From the NCBI GenBank assembly GCA_031269935.1, contig JAISYL010000224.1, positions 1 through 39,307 of the forward strand: 39,307 bases of DNA, written 5' to 3'. Of this stretch, positions 33,276 through 39,307 are shown piece after piece (the stretch's first letter is position 1; each line of letters starts with the position of its first letter). Source of the stretch: Planctomycetota bacterium. Lineage in GTDB: Bacteria > Planctomycetota > SZUA-567. A program made the translations under genes and the position numbers. Below the pieces are notes generated by a model. That model made no database searches. It was not told the DNA's origin and worked only from the letters and a program-made list of their open reading frames with translations.

Positions 33276-34346
33276 ATGGGAAAGACTTTTTCAATTCTGG
33301 TTCTGGAAGCCTGTTTTCTCCTCGCGGTCATCTTTTCCCAATCTCTCCCGGCTGGGGAATTGATCGATCCGGCTACGATTAAGAGCGGGTATTCCGAAGC
33401 TGACGCCGAAATAGTCATGGATATCGCCACTCCGACCGGGCTTGATTCGGTCAATCATTACATGGCTTGGAATACCAAGCATATTATCGAGGAAGGCAGC
33501 AAGGGGCGAATTTATGTGAATGTTCACGAAGCGAGTTCGCTGGGTACCGACCGGGAGATGATAGAAGGCATGCAGAACGGCTCGGTCGATGTTTTCATAG
33601 GAGTCAGCGCCTCCTATGTGCCATATGCCAAACGCCTTGGCGTGTTCGATTTACCAAATGCCTTTTCTAATTTGGCGGTGGCCCGAAAGGTCATGGATAG
33701 CGGGATCGTCGGTATTCTCAGGCCGGACTTCGAGGCCGCCGGATTCAAGATGTTCGGATTCTCGGATGCCGGTTTTCGCCAAGCCACTTCCAACCGGTTG
33801 CTGCAAAAGATAGAAGACTTCAGGGGATTCAAGATACGCACCATGGAAACGCCCAACCATTTGGCGTATTGGACCGCTCTTGGCGCCAATCCAACTCCCA
33901 TGGATTTCTCCGAAGTGTATATTAGTCTGCAGCAGGGCACCATCGACGGCCAGGAAAATCCTTATGATCTGATCGTTGCCAACAAGATATTCGAGACGCA
34001 GAAATATATCACCGAAACCAATCATGTCCTCCATAACCTGACCATGATAATGAGCAAGGTACGCTTCGACTCCTTCCCGGCCGATCTTCAACCCGTCGTT
34101 CAAAACGCCATCGAAGAGTCTCTCAAGTACGGGCGGGTGGTGGCCGACGCCCGCATTGAAAGCCGGAAAAAAATCGTGACCGATTATGGTTGTCAAATTT
34201 ACACCATGCCGCCCCAATTGCGCCAGGATATTCTCGCCCGCATCGGTAAAGTCGAGGACAATATTCGCCAGAATGTCGGAAACGACTTGGTTGACAGGTA
34301 CAAGGAGATTATCGCCAAGGCGGAAGCCGAAGTGGGCGAAAAGTAG
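33276..34346 (+). CDS. dctP: Second TRAP solute-binding protein (DctP)
   Basis: 356 residues from ATG 33276 (MGKTFSILVLEACFLLAVIF), since GGAG lies about 9 bases upstream of it but abuts the earlier ATG at 33267. Signal peptide, then DctP landmarks: EEGSKGRIYVNVHEASSLGT, IEDFRGFKIRTMETPNHLAY with the carboxylate-binding Arg region, and VYISLQQGTIDGQENPYDLI. Followed by the amidohydrolase gene, it probably brings in the amide or ester compound that enzyme hydrolyses, or its product. Confidence 0.93.
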   Translation: MGKTFSILVLEACFLLAVIFSQSLPAGELIDPATIKSGYSEADAEIVMDIATPTGLDSVNHYMAWNTKHIIEEGSKGRIYVNVHEASSLGTDREMIEGMQNGSVDVFIGVSASYVPYAKRLGVFDLPNAFSNLAVARKVMDSGIVGILRPDFEAAGFKMFGFSDAGFRQATSNRLLQKIEDFRGFKIRTMETPNHLAYWTALGANPTPMDFSEVYISLQQGTIDGQENPYDLIVANKIFETQKYITETNHVLHNLTMIMSKVRFDSFPADLQPVVQNAIEESLKYGRVVADARIESRKKIVTDYGCQIYTMPPQLRQDILARIGKVEDNIRQNVGNDLVDRYKEIIAKAEAEVGEK

Positions 34347-34460
34347 CATTCCCATGGCGGGGTGGTTTTCCGGGAAGAATTTCGATTCAACGTCAAGTAC
34401 GCCAAGCGATGATTTGGAACGCGGGGAGTGAAATGTACGCAATCCGCGTTTTTGTGCTTG

Positions 34461-34545
34461 GTGCTCCGTAAAGTCCATATCGAAAGATTCGGACTTTACG
34501 GAGCACTATCAATCGGAATGCATTTTTCATTCCGGATTGGGATGG
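34461..34545 (+). promoter_or_regulatory. Double hairpin after dctP2
   Basis: The first stem has 16 perfect pairs (GTGCTCCGTAAAGTCC) plus an inner ATC/GAT closing a GAAA loop, 34461-34506. A second stem CAATCGGAATG / CATTCCGGATTG follows. The pair lies between dctP2 and the amidohydrolase gene. The first hairpin resembles the one at 15249-15283 (AAGTCCAWATCGAAAGAT-type core). Confidence 0.65.
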
Positions 34546-34576
34546 ACATAAATCCTCACCATGGGGGATTGGTGAA

Positions 34577-35719
34577 ATGAAGTTGGATATTTTGATTAGA
34601 AACGGCCGGGTTTTCGATCCGTCTCGGAATCTTGATGGAATTGAGGACATTGGAATTGTTGATGATCGGGTGGTAGGCATACCGGAAGGATCGGTGGAGG
34701 CGAGGCAGGAGATCGATGCTTCCGGTTGCCTGGTTTTCCCGGGTCTTATTGATTTTCATGCGCATTTTTTCCATAGCGGGGGCACCACCCCGATTCGGCC
34801 GGATCTCATGCTCGCCACCGGGGTGACCGGGACGGTTGATGCCGGGACCAGCGGATGCGCCAATTACGATGCATTTTACAAAGCCGACATAATTCCCAGC
34901 CGGCTACGAATCAAAAGCTTCATCAATGTCCATTCCGCCGGTCTGCCGGATGAATGGATGCCCGAGAACATAGATCCGAGGTATTACAATGAAAAGGATA
35001 TTCGTAAGGTCAAAGACTGCCATGGCGATGACATTCTAGGCCTTAAGATTCGCCTGGCCAGCGATCTTTGCTCCGACATACAACCACTCAAGGCCGCTTT
35101 GGCTTTGGCCGAGAGGATAGGCGATCTGCGGGTTTGCGTTCATGTCACCAATTCGCCTTGCCGAATGGAGGAGATAGCCGATCTTTTACGGCCGGGAGAC
35201 ATTTTTTGCCACATGTATCATGGCCGCCGCGATACCATTTTGGATCCGACGGACGAAATTTGGCCGAAAATACGGCGGGCGCGAGAACGGGGAGTCATTT
35301 TCGATTCTTCTCACGGGATGGGAAATTTTTGCCATGCCGTGGCGTTAAAGGCGATTCAGAGGGGATTTTGGCCGGATGTCATAAGCACGGACATCGGCAA
35401 CTTTAAAATTTACATTTCACATTGGGCGCGCAGTTTGCCGTTTCTAATGTCGAAGCACCTGGATATGGGGATGGATTTGACTTCGGTAATTCGCGCCGTT
35501 ACCGAAACCCCGGCTCGGTTGATGGGTTTGGCCGGACGAATCGGTACTCTCGCGCCTAAAGCGTATGCCGATGTCGCCATTTTCCGTCTGGAAGATCGGC
35601 GAGTAAGGCATCAGGATTTTTTTAACGACTTTTTTTACGGTCGGCGGCTTTTCATGCCGCGTTTCGTCATTTGCGGCGGCGAATATGTCTGGGGAGCCGC
35701 TGATTTCAATATAGAGTAA
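34577..35719 (+). CDS. Amidohydrolase/deacetylase-family metallohydrolase
   Basis: 380-residue amidohydrolase-superfamily TIM barrel. Metal-site residues can be placed: HAHFF (the HxH of strand 1), GLKIRL with the likely carboxylated lysine, HVTN and CHMYHG (His of strands 5 and 6), and STDIG (Asp of strand 8). The N-terminus (LIRNGRVFDPSRNLDGIEDI) matches the group of putative deacetylases related to dihydroorotase and Atu3266/EF0837-type enzymes. It would hydrolyse an amide or ester on a small imported acid. It is last in the LysR-regulated TRAP2 unit; GGTGA precedes the ATG. The substrate is unknown. Confidence 0.87.
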   Translation: MKLDILIRNGRVFDPSRNLDGIEDIGIVDDRVVGIPEGSVEARQEIDASGCLVFPGLIDFHAHFFHSGGTTPIRPDLMLATGVTGTVDAGTSGCANYDAFYKADIIPSRLRIKSFINVHSAGLPDEWMPENIDPRYYNEKDIRKVKDCHGDDILGLKIRLASDLCSDIQPLKAALALAERIGDLRVCVHVTNSPCRMEEIADLLRPGDIFCHMYHGRRDTILDPTDEIWPKIRRARERGVIFDSSHGMGNFCHAVALKAIQRGFWPDVISTDIGNFKIYISHWARSLPFLMSKHLDMGMDLTSVIRAVTETPARLMGLAGRIGTLAPKAYADVAIFRLEDRRVRHQDFFNDFFYGRRLFMPRFVICGGEYVWGAADFNIE

Positions 35720-35946
35720 ACGGGTCGACAGGTTCCTGGCGCGAACAAAATGGAGGTTCAAGGTTTACACGGCGGCAAAACGCCCTTCAGCGCCATATGC
35801 GTTATGCATGTTCAAGAACCGAACGGCAGCGTTTTTCGCCTACTGTGAGTCGGAGAGAAAAGCGCAAAAGCGGCTCCCGGCGCAGCCCAAGCTTGCCCAA
35901 CTTGTTTTTGTCCGGACAACAAGTGCTGTTTTCGATATACAAGGCT

Positions 35947-36969
35947 CTACGACAGCAACCCGGCCTCGGCGAAGCTGTAATAATCGTTTTCCCCCGCCAC
36001 CAGGTAGTCCAGGAGGGTCAGATCCAGAATGCCGCAGGCGGCTCCCAGGCGGCGGGCGAAATCCCGGTCGGCCTCCGAAGGGCTTGCCGCCCCGGCCGGC
36101 TGCCGGCGGACAATGGCCAGACGGGCGGCCCCTTCCCGCAAGGCCGGCCGGAGGATGTCCGGCATGGCGATCCCGGCCAAGCCGGCCGCCGCCCGATCCC
36201 GCAGGCGGATGTCCCGGATGATGTGGCCGCCGGCGTCCAACAAGGCCAGAATAACCGTCTCGCCGCCGGTTCCGCGGAGTTCCAGGCCGTAGCGGGCGTA
36301 AAGATCGCCGGCGGAGGCGATCCGCGCCACCTCCGATCGGCTTGCCGCCAGCAACCGGCGGTGCAGGACGGCGGCCGCCGCCAACCGCAGGGCCGGCGCC
36401 CGCTCCAAATCCCGGAGGCCGAAATATTCCCTTGTTTCGGCCTGAAAAACCCCGGCCAGGCCGCCATGGCGGGCCAGGAGGGAATTCGCCGGCCCCTCCC
36501 GGCCGCCGGGCCGCTCCCCCCACAGGAGGAGGGCCAAAAGCTCGGGGTCGGAAAGCGCTTCCGGGTTTCCCGCCCGAAGGCGTTCGGCCGGGGGCGACAA
36601 GGGGAAATCCGGTTTCCGGGGGGCGTTGAAATAGTCGCATTCCCGGGTCAGCCGGCAGGCCGGACAATTCGGGCTGGCCCCGCAAACCGGATCCAATCCG
36701 GCCCCGGCCTCCCCCTCGGCGAACAATTTGAACAGCGCCCGAACCTGGCGGGCCGGACGGGACGCCGCCTCTCCCGCCCGAACCGAGAAAACGGAAAGAA
36801 AATCCCCTTCCCCGGCGATTTCGAACCCGAGCCGGCGAAATGCCCTTTCGCAGGCGGGGCCGGCCGCCCCTTCCGGCTCGTTCCGGCGGGCGGCGGCCAG
36901 GCGTTCGGCCACCGCCCCCCCGCCGAGAGCGTTTTCCAGGGTTTCGGTCAACCGGGAGAAAAATGTCAC
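35947..36969 (-). CDS. RadC-like protein with an Nth-type four-Cys motif and degenerate JAMM site
   Basis: About 340 residues. The track ORF begins at 37164 inside icd; GTG 36969 (VTFFSRLTETLENAL) is the best start outside icd, with GGGAAG upstream, but remains uncertain. The middle holds CGASPNCPACRLTREC, a CX5CX2CX5C cluster like the [4Fe-4S] loop of endonuclease III. Then comes a RadC region: LSDPELLALLLWG (UPF0758 helix-hairpin-helix start) and a C-terminal JAB/MPN domain (GGHIIRDIRLRDRAAAGL, ILRPALREGAARLAIV). The catalytic HNHPSG of RadC reads RRQPAG here, so both metal His are missing, while the later Asp (SEAD) remains. It is probably a non-catalytic or repurposed relative. It follows icd with a 47-base gap. 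Confidence 0.75.
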   Translation of the reverse strand: MTFFSRLTETLENALGGGAVAERLAAARRNEPEGAAGPACERAFRRLGFEIAGEGDFLSVFSVRAGEAASRPARQVRALFKLFAEGEAGAGLDPVCGASPNCPACRLTRECDYFNAPRKPDFPLSPPAERLRAGNPEALSDPELLALLLWGERPGGREGPANSLLARHGGLAGVFQAETREYFGLRDLERAPALRLAAAAVLHRRLLAASRSEVARIASAGDLYARYGLELRGTGGETVILALLDAGGHIIRDIRLRDRAAAGLAGIAMPDILRPALREGAARLAIVRRQPAGAASPSEADRDFARRLGAACGILDLTLLDYLVAGENDYYSFAEAGLLS

Positions 36970-37016
36970 CAAATCCCGATCTTCCCGGCCCGCCGGACCG
37001 TTGCTTTTCCCCGGGT

Positions 37017-38246
37017 TCACAGGTTTTCCGCCAGGGCCCGCCCGAAGGCCGAGCAGGACAGCAGGCTCGCCCCCTCCATCAGCCGGTGGAAGTCGTAGGT
37101 GACGCGTTTTTGGGCGATGGTTTTCCGCATGGCGCCCAGAATCAAGTCGGCCGCCTCGCTCCAACCCAGGTGGCGGAACATCATTTCCCCCGACAGGACG
37201 AGGGAGGAGGGGTTGACCGTGTCCAGGCCGGCGTAGCGGGGGGCGGTCCCGTGGGTGGCCTCGAAAACGCCGTGCCCGGTGGCGAAATTGAGGTTGGCGC
37301 CCGGGGCGATGCCGATGCCGCCCACCTGGGCCGCCAGGGCGTCGGAAATGTAGTCGCCGTTGAGGTTCGGGGTGGCGATGACGTCATAGTCGCCCGGCCG
37401 GGTCAATATCTGCTGGAGGAAGGCGTCGGCGATGACGTCCTTCACCGTCAGGCGGCGGTTTCCCAGGTCGATTTCCCGCCAGGGGCCGCCGCCGGCGGCC
37501 TTGGCGCCGAATTCCCTTTCCGCCGTTTCATAGCCCCAGTCCCGGAAGCCGCCCTCGGTGAATTTCATGATGTTGCCCTTGTGGACCAGGGTGACGGACT
37601 TCCGGCGGTTTTCGATGGCGTAGCGGATGGCGGCGGCGACCAGGCGGGAGGAGCCTTCCCGCGAAACCGGCTTCACCCCGAAGGCGCTCGTGGCCGGAAA
37701 ACGGATTTTTTCCGCCGCCTCCGGGAAATTCTCCCGCAAAAGCGCCAGGAATTTAGCGCTTTCCGGGGTTCCGGCCGCGAACTCGATGCCGGAATAGATG
37801 TCCTCGGTGTTTTCCCGGAAGACCACCATGTCGATTTGTTCCGGCGACTTGACCGGGCTGGGAACCCCGGGGAAATATCTCACCGGCCGCAGGCACGCGT
37901 AGAGGTCGAGCCGCTGGCGCAGGGCGACGTTCAGCGATCTGATGCCGCCGCCGACCGGGGTGGCGAGGGGGCCCTTGATGCCGACAAGATGCCCGCGAAA
38001 GGCGTCCAGGGTTTCTTCCGGCAACCAGGATCCGGCGGCCCGGAACGCCTTTTCCCCGGCCAACACTTCCCGCCAGGCGATTTTCCGCCTTCCGCCGTAG
38101 GCCTTGGCCACGGCGGCGTCGAAAACCGGCGAAGCCGCGCGCCAGATGTCGGGACCGGTGCCGTCGCCCACGATGTAGGGGATTATCGGGTGATCGGGGA
38201 CGCGGAGGGTCCCCCCGACGAAGGAGACGCTTTCGCCCTCAGGCAT
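37017..38246 (-). CDS. icd: NADP-dependent isocitrate dehydrogenase
   Basis: 409 residues from ATG 38246 ([16 protein letters not shown]), with AAGGGGGAAA upstream; the longer track start is rejected. It converts isocitrate to 2-oxoglutarate with NADP. Motifs: [12 protein letters not shown], the isocitrate loop [13 protein letters not shown] with its serine, [33 protein letters not shown] and [15 protein letters not shown] (the NADP-type basic/Tyr pair appears as R-Y). Length and sequence match the bacterial Icd family. Its start overlaps the lspA stop by 8 bases, so they are coupled. Confidence 0.95.
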   Translation of the reverse strand: MPEGESVSFVGGTLRVPDHPIIPYIVGDGTGPDIWRAASPVFDAAVAKAYGGRRKIAWREVLAGEKAFRAAGSWLPEETLDAFRGHLVGIKGPLATPVGGGIRSLNVALRQRLDLYACLRPVRYFPGVPSPVKSPEQIDMVVFRENTEDIYSGIEFAAGTPESAKFLALLRENFPEAAEKIRFPATSAFGVKPVSREGSSRLVAAAIRYAIENRRKSVTLVHKGNIMKFTEGGFRDWGYETAEREFGAKAAGGGPWREIDLGNRRLTVKDVIADAFLQQILTRPGDYDVIATPNLNGDYISDALAAQVGGIGIAPGANLNFATGHGVFEATHGTAPRYAGLDTVNPSSLVLSGEMMFRHLGWSEAADLILGAMRKTIAQKRVTYDFHRLMEGASLLSCSAFGRALAENL

Positions 38247-38781
38247 GGATTTCCCCCTTTTCCCGGCGATCCGGAGGCCGGCGGCGCCGCGGAACATTGA
38301 TTACGCTCCAGATCAGGTAGACCACGACTCCTATCACAATGGCCGCGTCGGCGAGATTGAATACCGGCCAGAGGCTGTAACCGGTGGCGGGATTGACGAT
38401 TTCCAGGAAATCCCTGACCCCGGGGTGGAACAGGCGATCATAGAGGTTGCCGAGGGCGCCCCCGATAATCAGGCCCAGGCTCCAAAGGGGGGAATCGGGT
38501 TCCAGGCAATGGTAGGCGGTCAAAACCAGGATGGGTATCAGGAGGGCGGCGGCGGCGAGAAAAAGCGGAACATTGCCGGCCGCCCAGCCGAAGGCGCCGC
38601 CGGTATTGTAATGGTGGATCAGCCGGAAGGCGCCGGGCAGCAGCCAAATGCCGCTTGGGGAACCGTAAACTCCCTCGATCGGCGATTCCACCCCCAGGAG
38701 ACGGAAGATCAGCGCCTTGGACGCCAGATCGACAATCAGGCTGAAGAGGGCGGCCGTCCAAAACCAGCGAAGCGGGGTCAG
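38239..38781 (-). CDS. lspA: Lipoprotein signal peptidase (LspA), probable CTG start
   Basis: Inner-membrane aspartyl protease that removes signal peptides from prolipoproteins such as the PEGA lipoprotein in this window. Catalytic motifs: [25 protein letters not shown] (first Asp) and [12 protein letters not shown] (second Asp). The track ORF begins at 38691 inside the protein and omits the first helix. The same frame continues upstream as [20 protein letters not shown], which is the missing helix, to a CTG at 38781 with AGGAGGG 6 bases upstream. A TAA lies a few codons further up and there is no ATG, GTG or TTG between. CTG is therefore the best start, giving 180 residues. Confidence 0.88.
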   Translation of the reverse strand: MTPLRWFWTAALFSLIVDLASKALIFRLLGVESPIEGVYGSPSGIWLLPGAFRLIHHYNTGGAFGWAAGNVPLFLAAAALLIPILVLTAYHCLEPDSPLWSLGLIIGGALGNLYDRLFHPGVRDFLEIVNPATGYSLWPVFNLADAAIVIGVVVYLIWSVINVPRRRRPPDRREKGEIHA

Positions 38782-38873
38782 GCTGAACCCTCCTGTTTGA
38801 ACATGTTACGACGCATGAAGTTCCCGATCTCCCCCGCCGGCCTTGTCCGGCGCCCTTGTCCCGGAGCGGCCAT
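38778..38873 (-). CDS. Possible 31-codon leader ORF upstream of lspA
   Basis: Minus-strand ATG 38873 opens a short frame (MAAPGQGRRTRPAGEIGNFM, then [11 protein letters not shown]) whose TGA overlaps the lspA CTG as CTGA. The ATG lies only about 9 bases after the -10 box of the predicted promoter, so it would be leaderless. It may exist only to couple ribosomes to the rare CTG start. It has no recognisable domain. Confidence 0.3.
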   Translation of the reverse strand: MAAPGQGRRTRPAGEIGNFMRRNMFKQEGSA

Positions 38874-38881
38874 CCGGGAGA

Positions 38882-38910
38882 ATCTTATCCGGCGGGAGGG
38901 GACGATACAA
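38882..38910 (-). promoter_or_regulatory. Candidate promoter for lspA-icd-radC
   Basis: Minus-strand TTGTAT and TAAGAT with a 17-base spacer, about 100 bases upstream of the lspA CTG. It is the only promoter-like pair noticed before this three-gene unit. Confidence 0.4.
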
Positions 38911-38956
38911 AGGAAAAATCGGGATCGGGCCGGCGTTTCGCCTTCCCTTCGTGGAC

Positions 38957-39037
38957 GTTTAAAGGGAATCGGGCCAACCGCCGCCCGATTTCCTTTAAAG
39001 ACTAAACCGCCTGCGTTTCAATGAGGTTTTTTTAGTC
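38957..39037. repeat. F2 dispersed repeat, copy d
   Basis: The clearest copy. The first stem TTTAAAGGGAATCGGGC pairs with GCCCGATTTCCTTTAAA around CAACCGCC (one mismatch). The second part starts GACTAAACCGCCTGCGTTTC and ends TTTTTTAGTC, whose ends pair. Confidence 0.8.
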
Positions 39038-39094
39038 AACTCTACCCAAACCGGCGGCCTTGCAAAAAAACGGCGCTGAAGGCAACACCCTGAA

Positions 39095-39140
39095 ACTTTG
39101 AAGGAAATCGAACGGCGGTTTGTTTGATTTCCTCAAAAGT
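39095..39140. repeat. F2-like shorter hairpin
   Basis: ACTTTGAAGGAAATCGAAC and GTTTGATTTCCTCAAAAGT pair at about 15 of 19 positions around a GGCGG-containing loop. It resembles the first stem of F2 and sits between copy d and the F1 element. Confidence 0.5.
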
Positions 39141-39142
39141 CG

Positions 39143-39307
39143 ACTTTAAGAGCGTGTTGTTAAATACCGGATCGCCCGGGTTAGACAAGGAAAAAGTCGC
39201 TGGCGGGATGATTTTTGGCCGGCGGTCAGGGGTAAAAATCATCCGAGAAGCGGCTTTTGACGCAGTATAACCCGACGAGACGGCATTTAACAACACGCTC
39301 TTAAAGT
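39143..39307. repeat. F1 palindromic element, copy d
   Basis: Terminal inverted repeats of 23 perfect bases begin ACTTTAAGAGCGTGTTG and end at the last base of the window. The interior has GTTAGACAAGGAAAAAGTCG, a central stem ATGATTTTTGGCC...GGGGTAAAAATCAT, and TGACGCAGTATAACCCGACG. It is inverted relative to copies b and c. The true end may lie beyond the window. Confidence 0.8.

Larger units (their letters stand above)
38782..39307. other. Repeat-rich gene-free end of the window
   Basis: Upstream of lspA there is a promoter candidate, then an F2 copy, a related smaller hairpin and an F1 copy that reaches the last base. The 39042-39296 ORF lies across these repeats and is not considered coding. 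Confidence 0.55.

Noticed and set aside
35720-35946. Possible short ORF at 35751-35848 and another frame on the minus strand between the amidohydrolase and radC genes
   Set aside because: No domain, no convincing ribosome site and no similarity noticed. The 227-bp gap is otherwise featureless to me.
36840-38300. 486-residue plus-strand ORF
   Set aside because: Antisense to icd and radC; low-complexity composition and no recognisable motif.
39042-39296. 84-residue minus-strand ORF
   Set aside because: It is made of the F1 and F2 palindromes; its sequence reflects the repeats.
22134-39307. CRISPR-like repeats
   Set aside because: The repeats are palindromic, about 80-160 bp, and dispersed over kilobases without regular spacers or cas genes.

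Overview
The window is GC-rich DNA from a Gram-negative-type anaerobe: it carries a lipoprotein signal peptidase, lipobox and Sec signal peptides, periplasmic binding proteins, HydG and a nitrogenase-like reductase. The PEGA-domain lipoprotein next to a TPR protein resembles planctomycete/PVC genomes, but no rRNA or other phylogenetic marker is present, so the lineage is left open. No tRNA, rRNA, CRISPR array or transposase gene was seen.

Layout. 1-5.3 kb: the tail of a zinc-type alcohol dehydrogenase, a decayed small gene, HydG, a small unknown protein and a TPR envelope protein on the minus strand, divergent from a PEGA lipoprotein. 5.35-13.7 kb, minus strand: one long operon with a split transketolase, a complete TTT transporter (TctC-TctB-TctA) and a complete TRAP transporter (DctP-DctQ-DctM). 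14.0-18.6 kb, minus strand: a second TTT system and an Fsr-like MFS transporter bracketed by two copies of a 96-bp repeat. 19.0-29.2 kb, plus strand: the most interesting region, holding a NifB-like radical SAM protein, a NifX-like protein, a NifH-like reductase, cysteine synthase, NifK-like and NifD-like subunits, an SsuA/NMT1-like binding protein and two Cys/Met-metabolism PLP enzymes. 29.4-30.05 kb: a decayed PIN-domain gene with its small partner, abutting a duplicated LysR tail. 30.2-35.7 kb: a visibly more AT-rich island with a LysR regulator divergent from a second TRAP transporter and an amidohydrolase. 35.9-38.8 kb, minus strand: lspA, icd and a RadC-like gene. 38.8-39.3 kb: repeats.

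The central locus is best read as a nitrogenase-like C-S bond reductase of the methylthio-alkane reductase (Mar) type. It has NifB/H/D/K-like parts, no NifE, NifN or NifV in view, and neighbours that work on sulfide or thiols (CysK and two CGS-family enzymes). The likely logic is import of an organosulfur compound, reductive release of a thiol or sulfide, and its fixation into cysteine, homocysteine or methionine. The substrate is inferred, not shown. By eye, the NifD-like chain keeps the cofactor-binding cysteine but lacks the histidine, and the NifB-like protein has an altered loop after its radical SAM cysteines.

Two families of palindromic dispersed repeats occupy intergenic spaces, including one inside the nitrogenase-like operon. 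Each of the five solute-binding-protein genes is followed by a strong hairpin, which suggests that binding-protein mRNA is set apart from downstream membrane genes.
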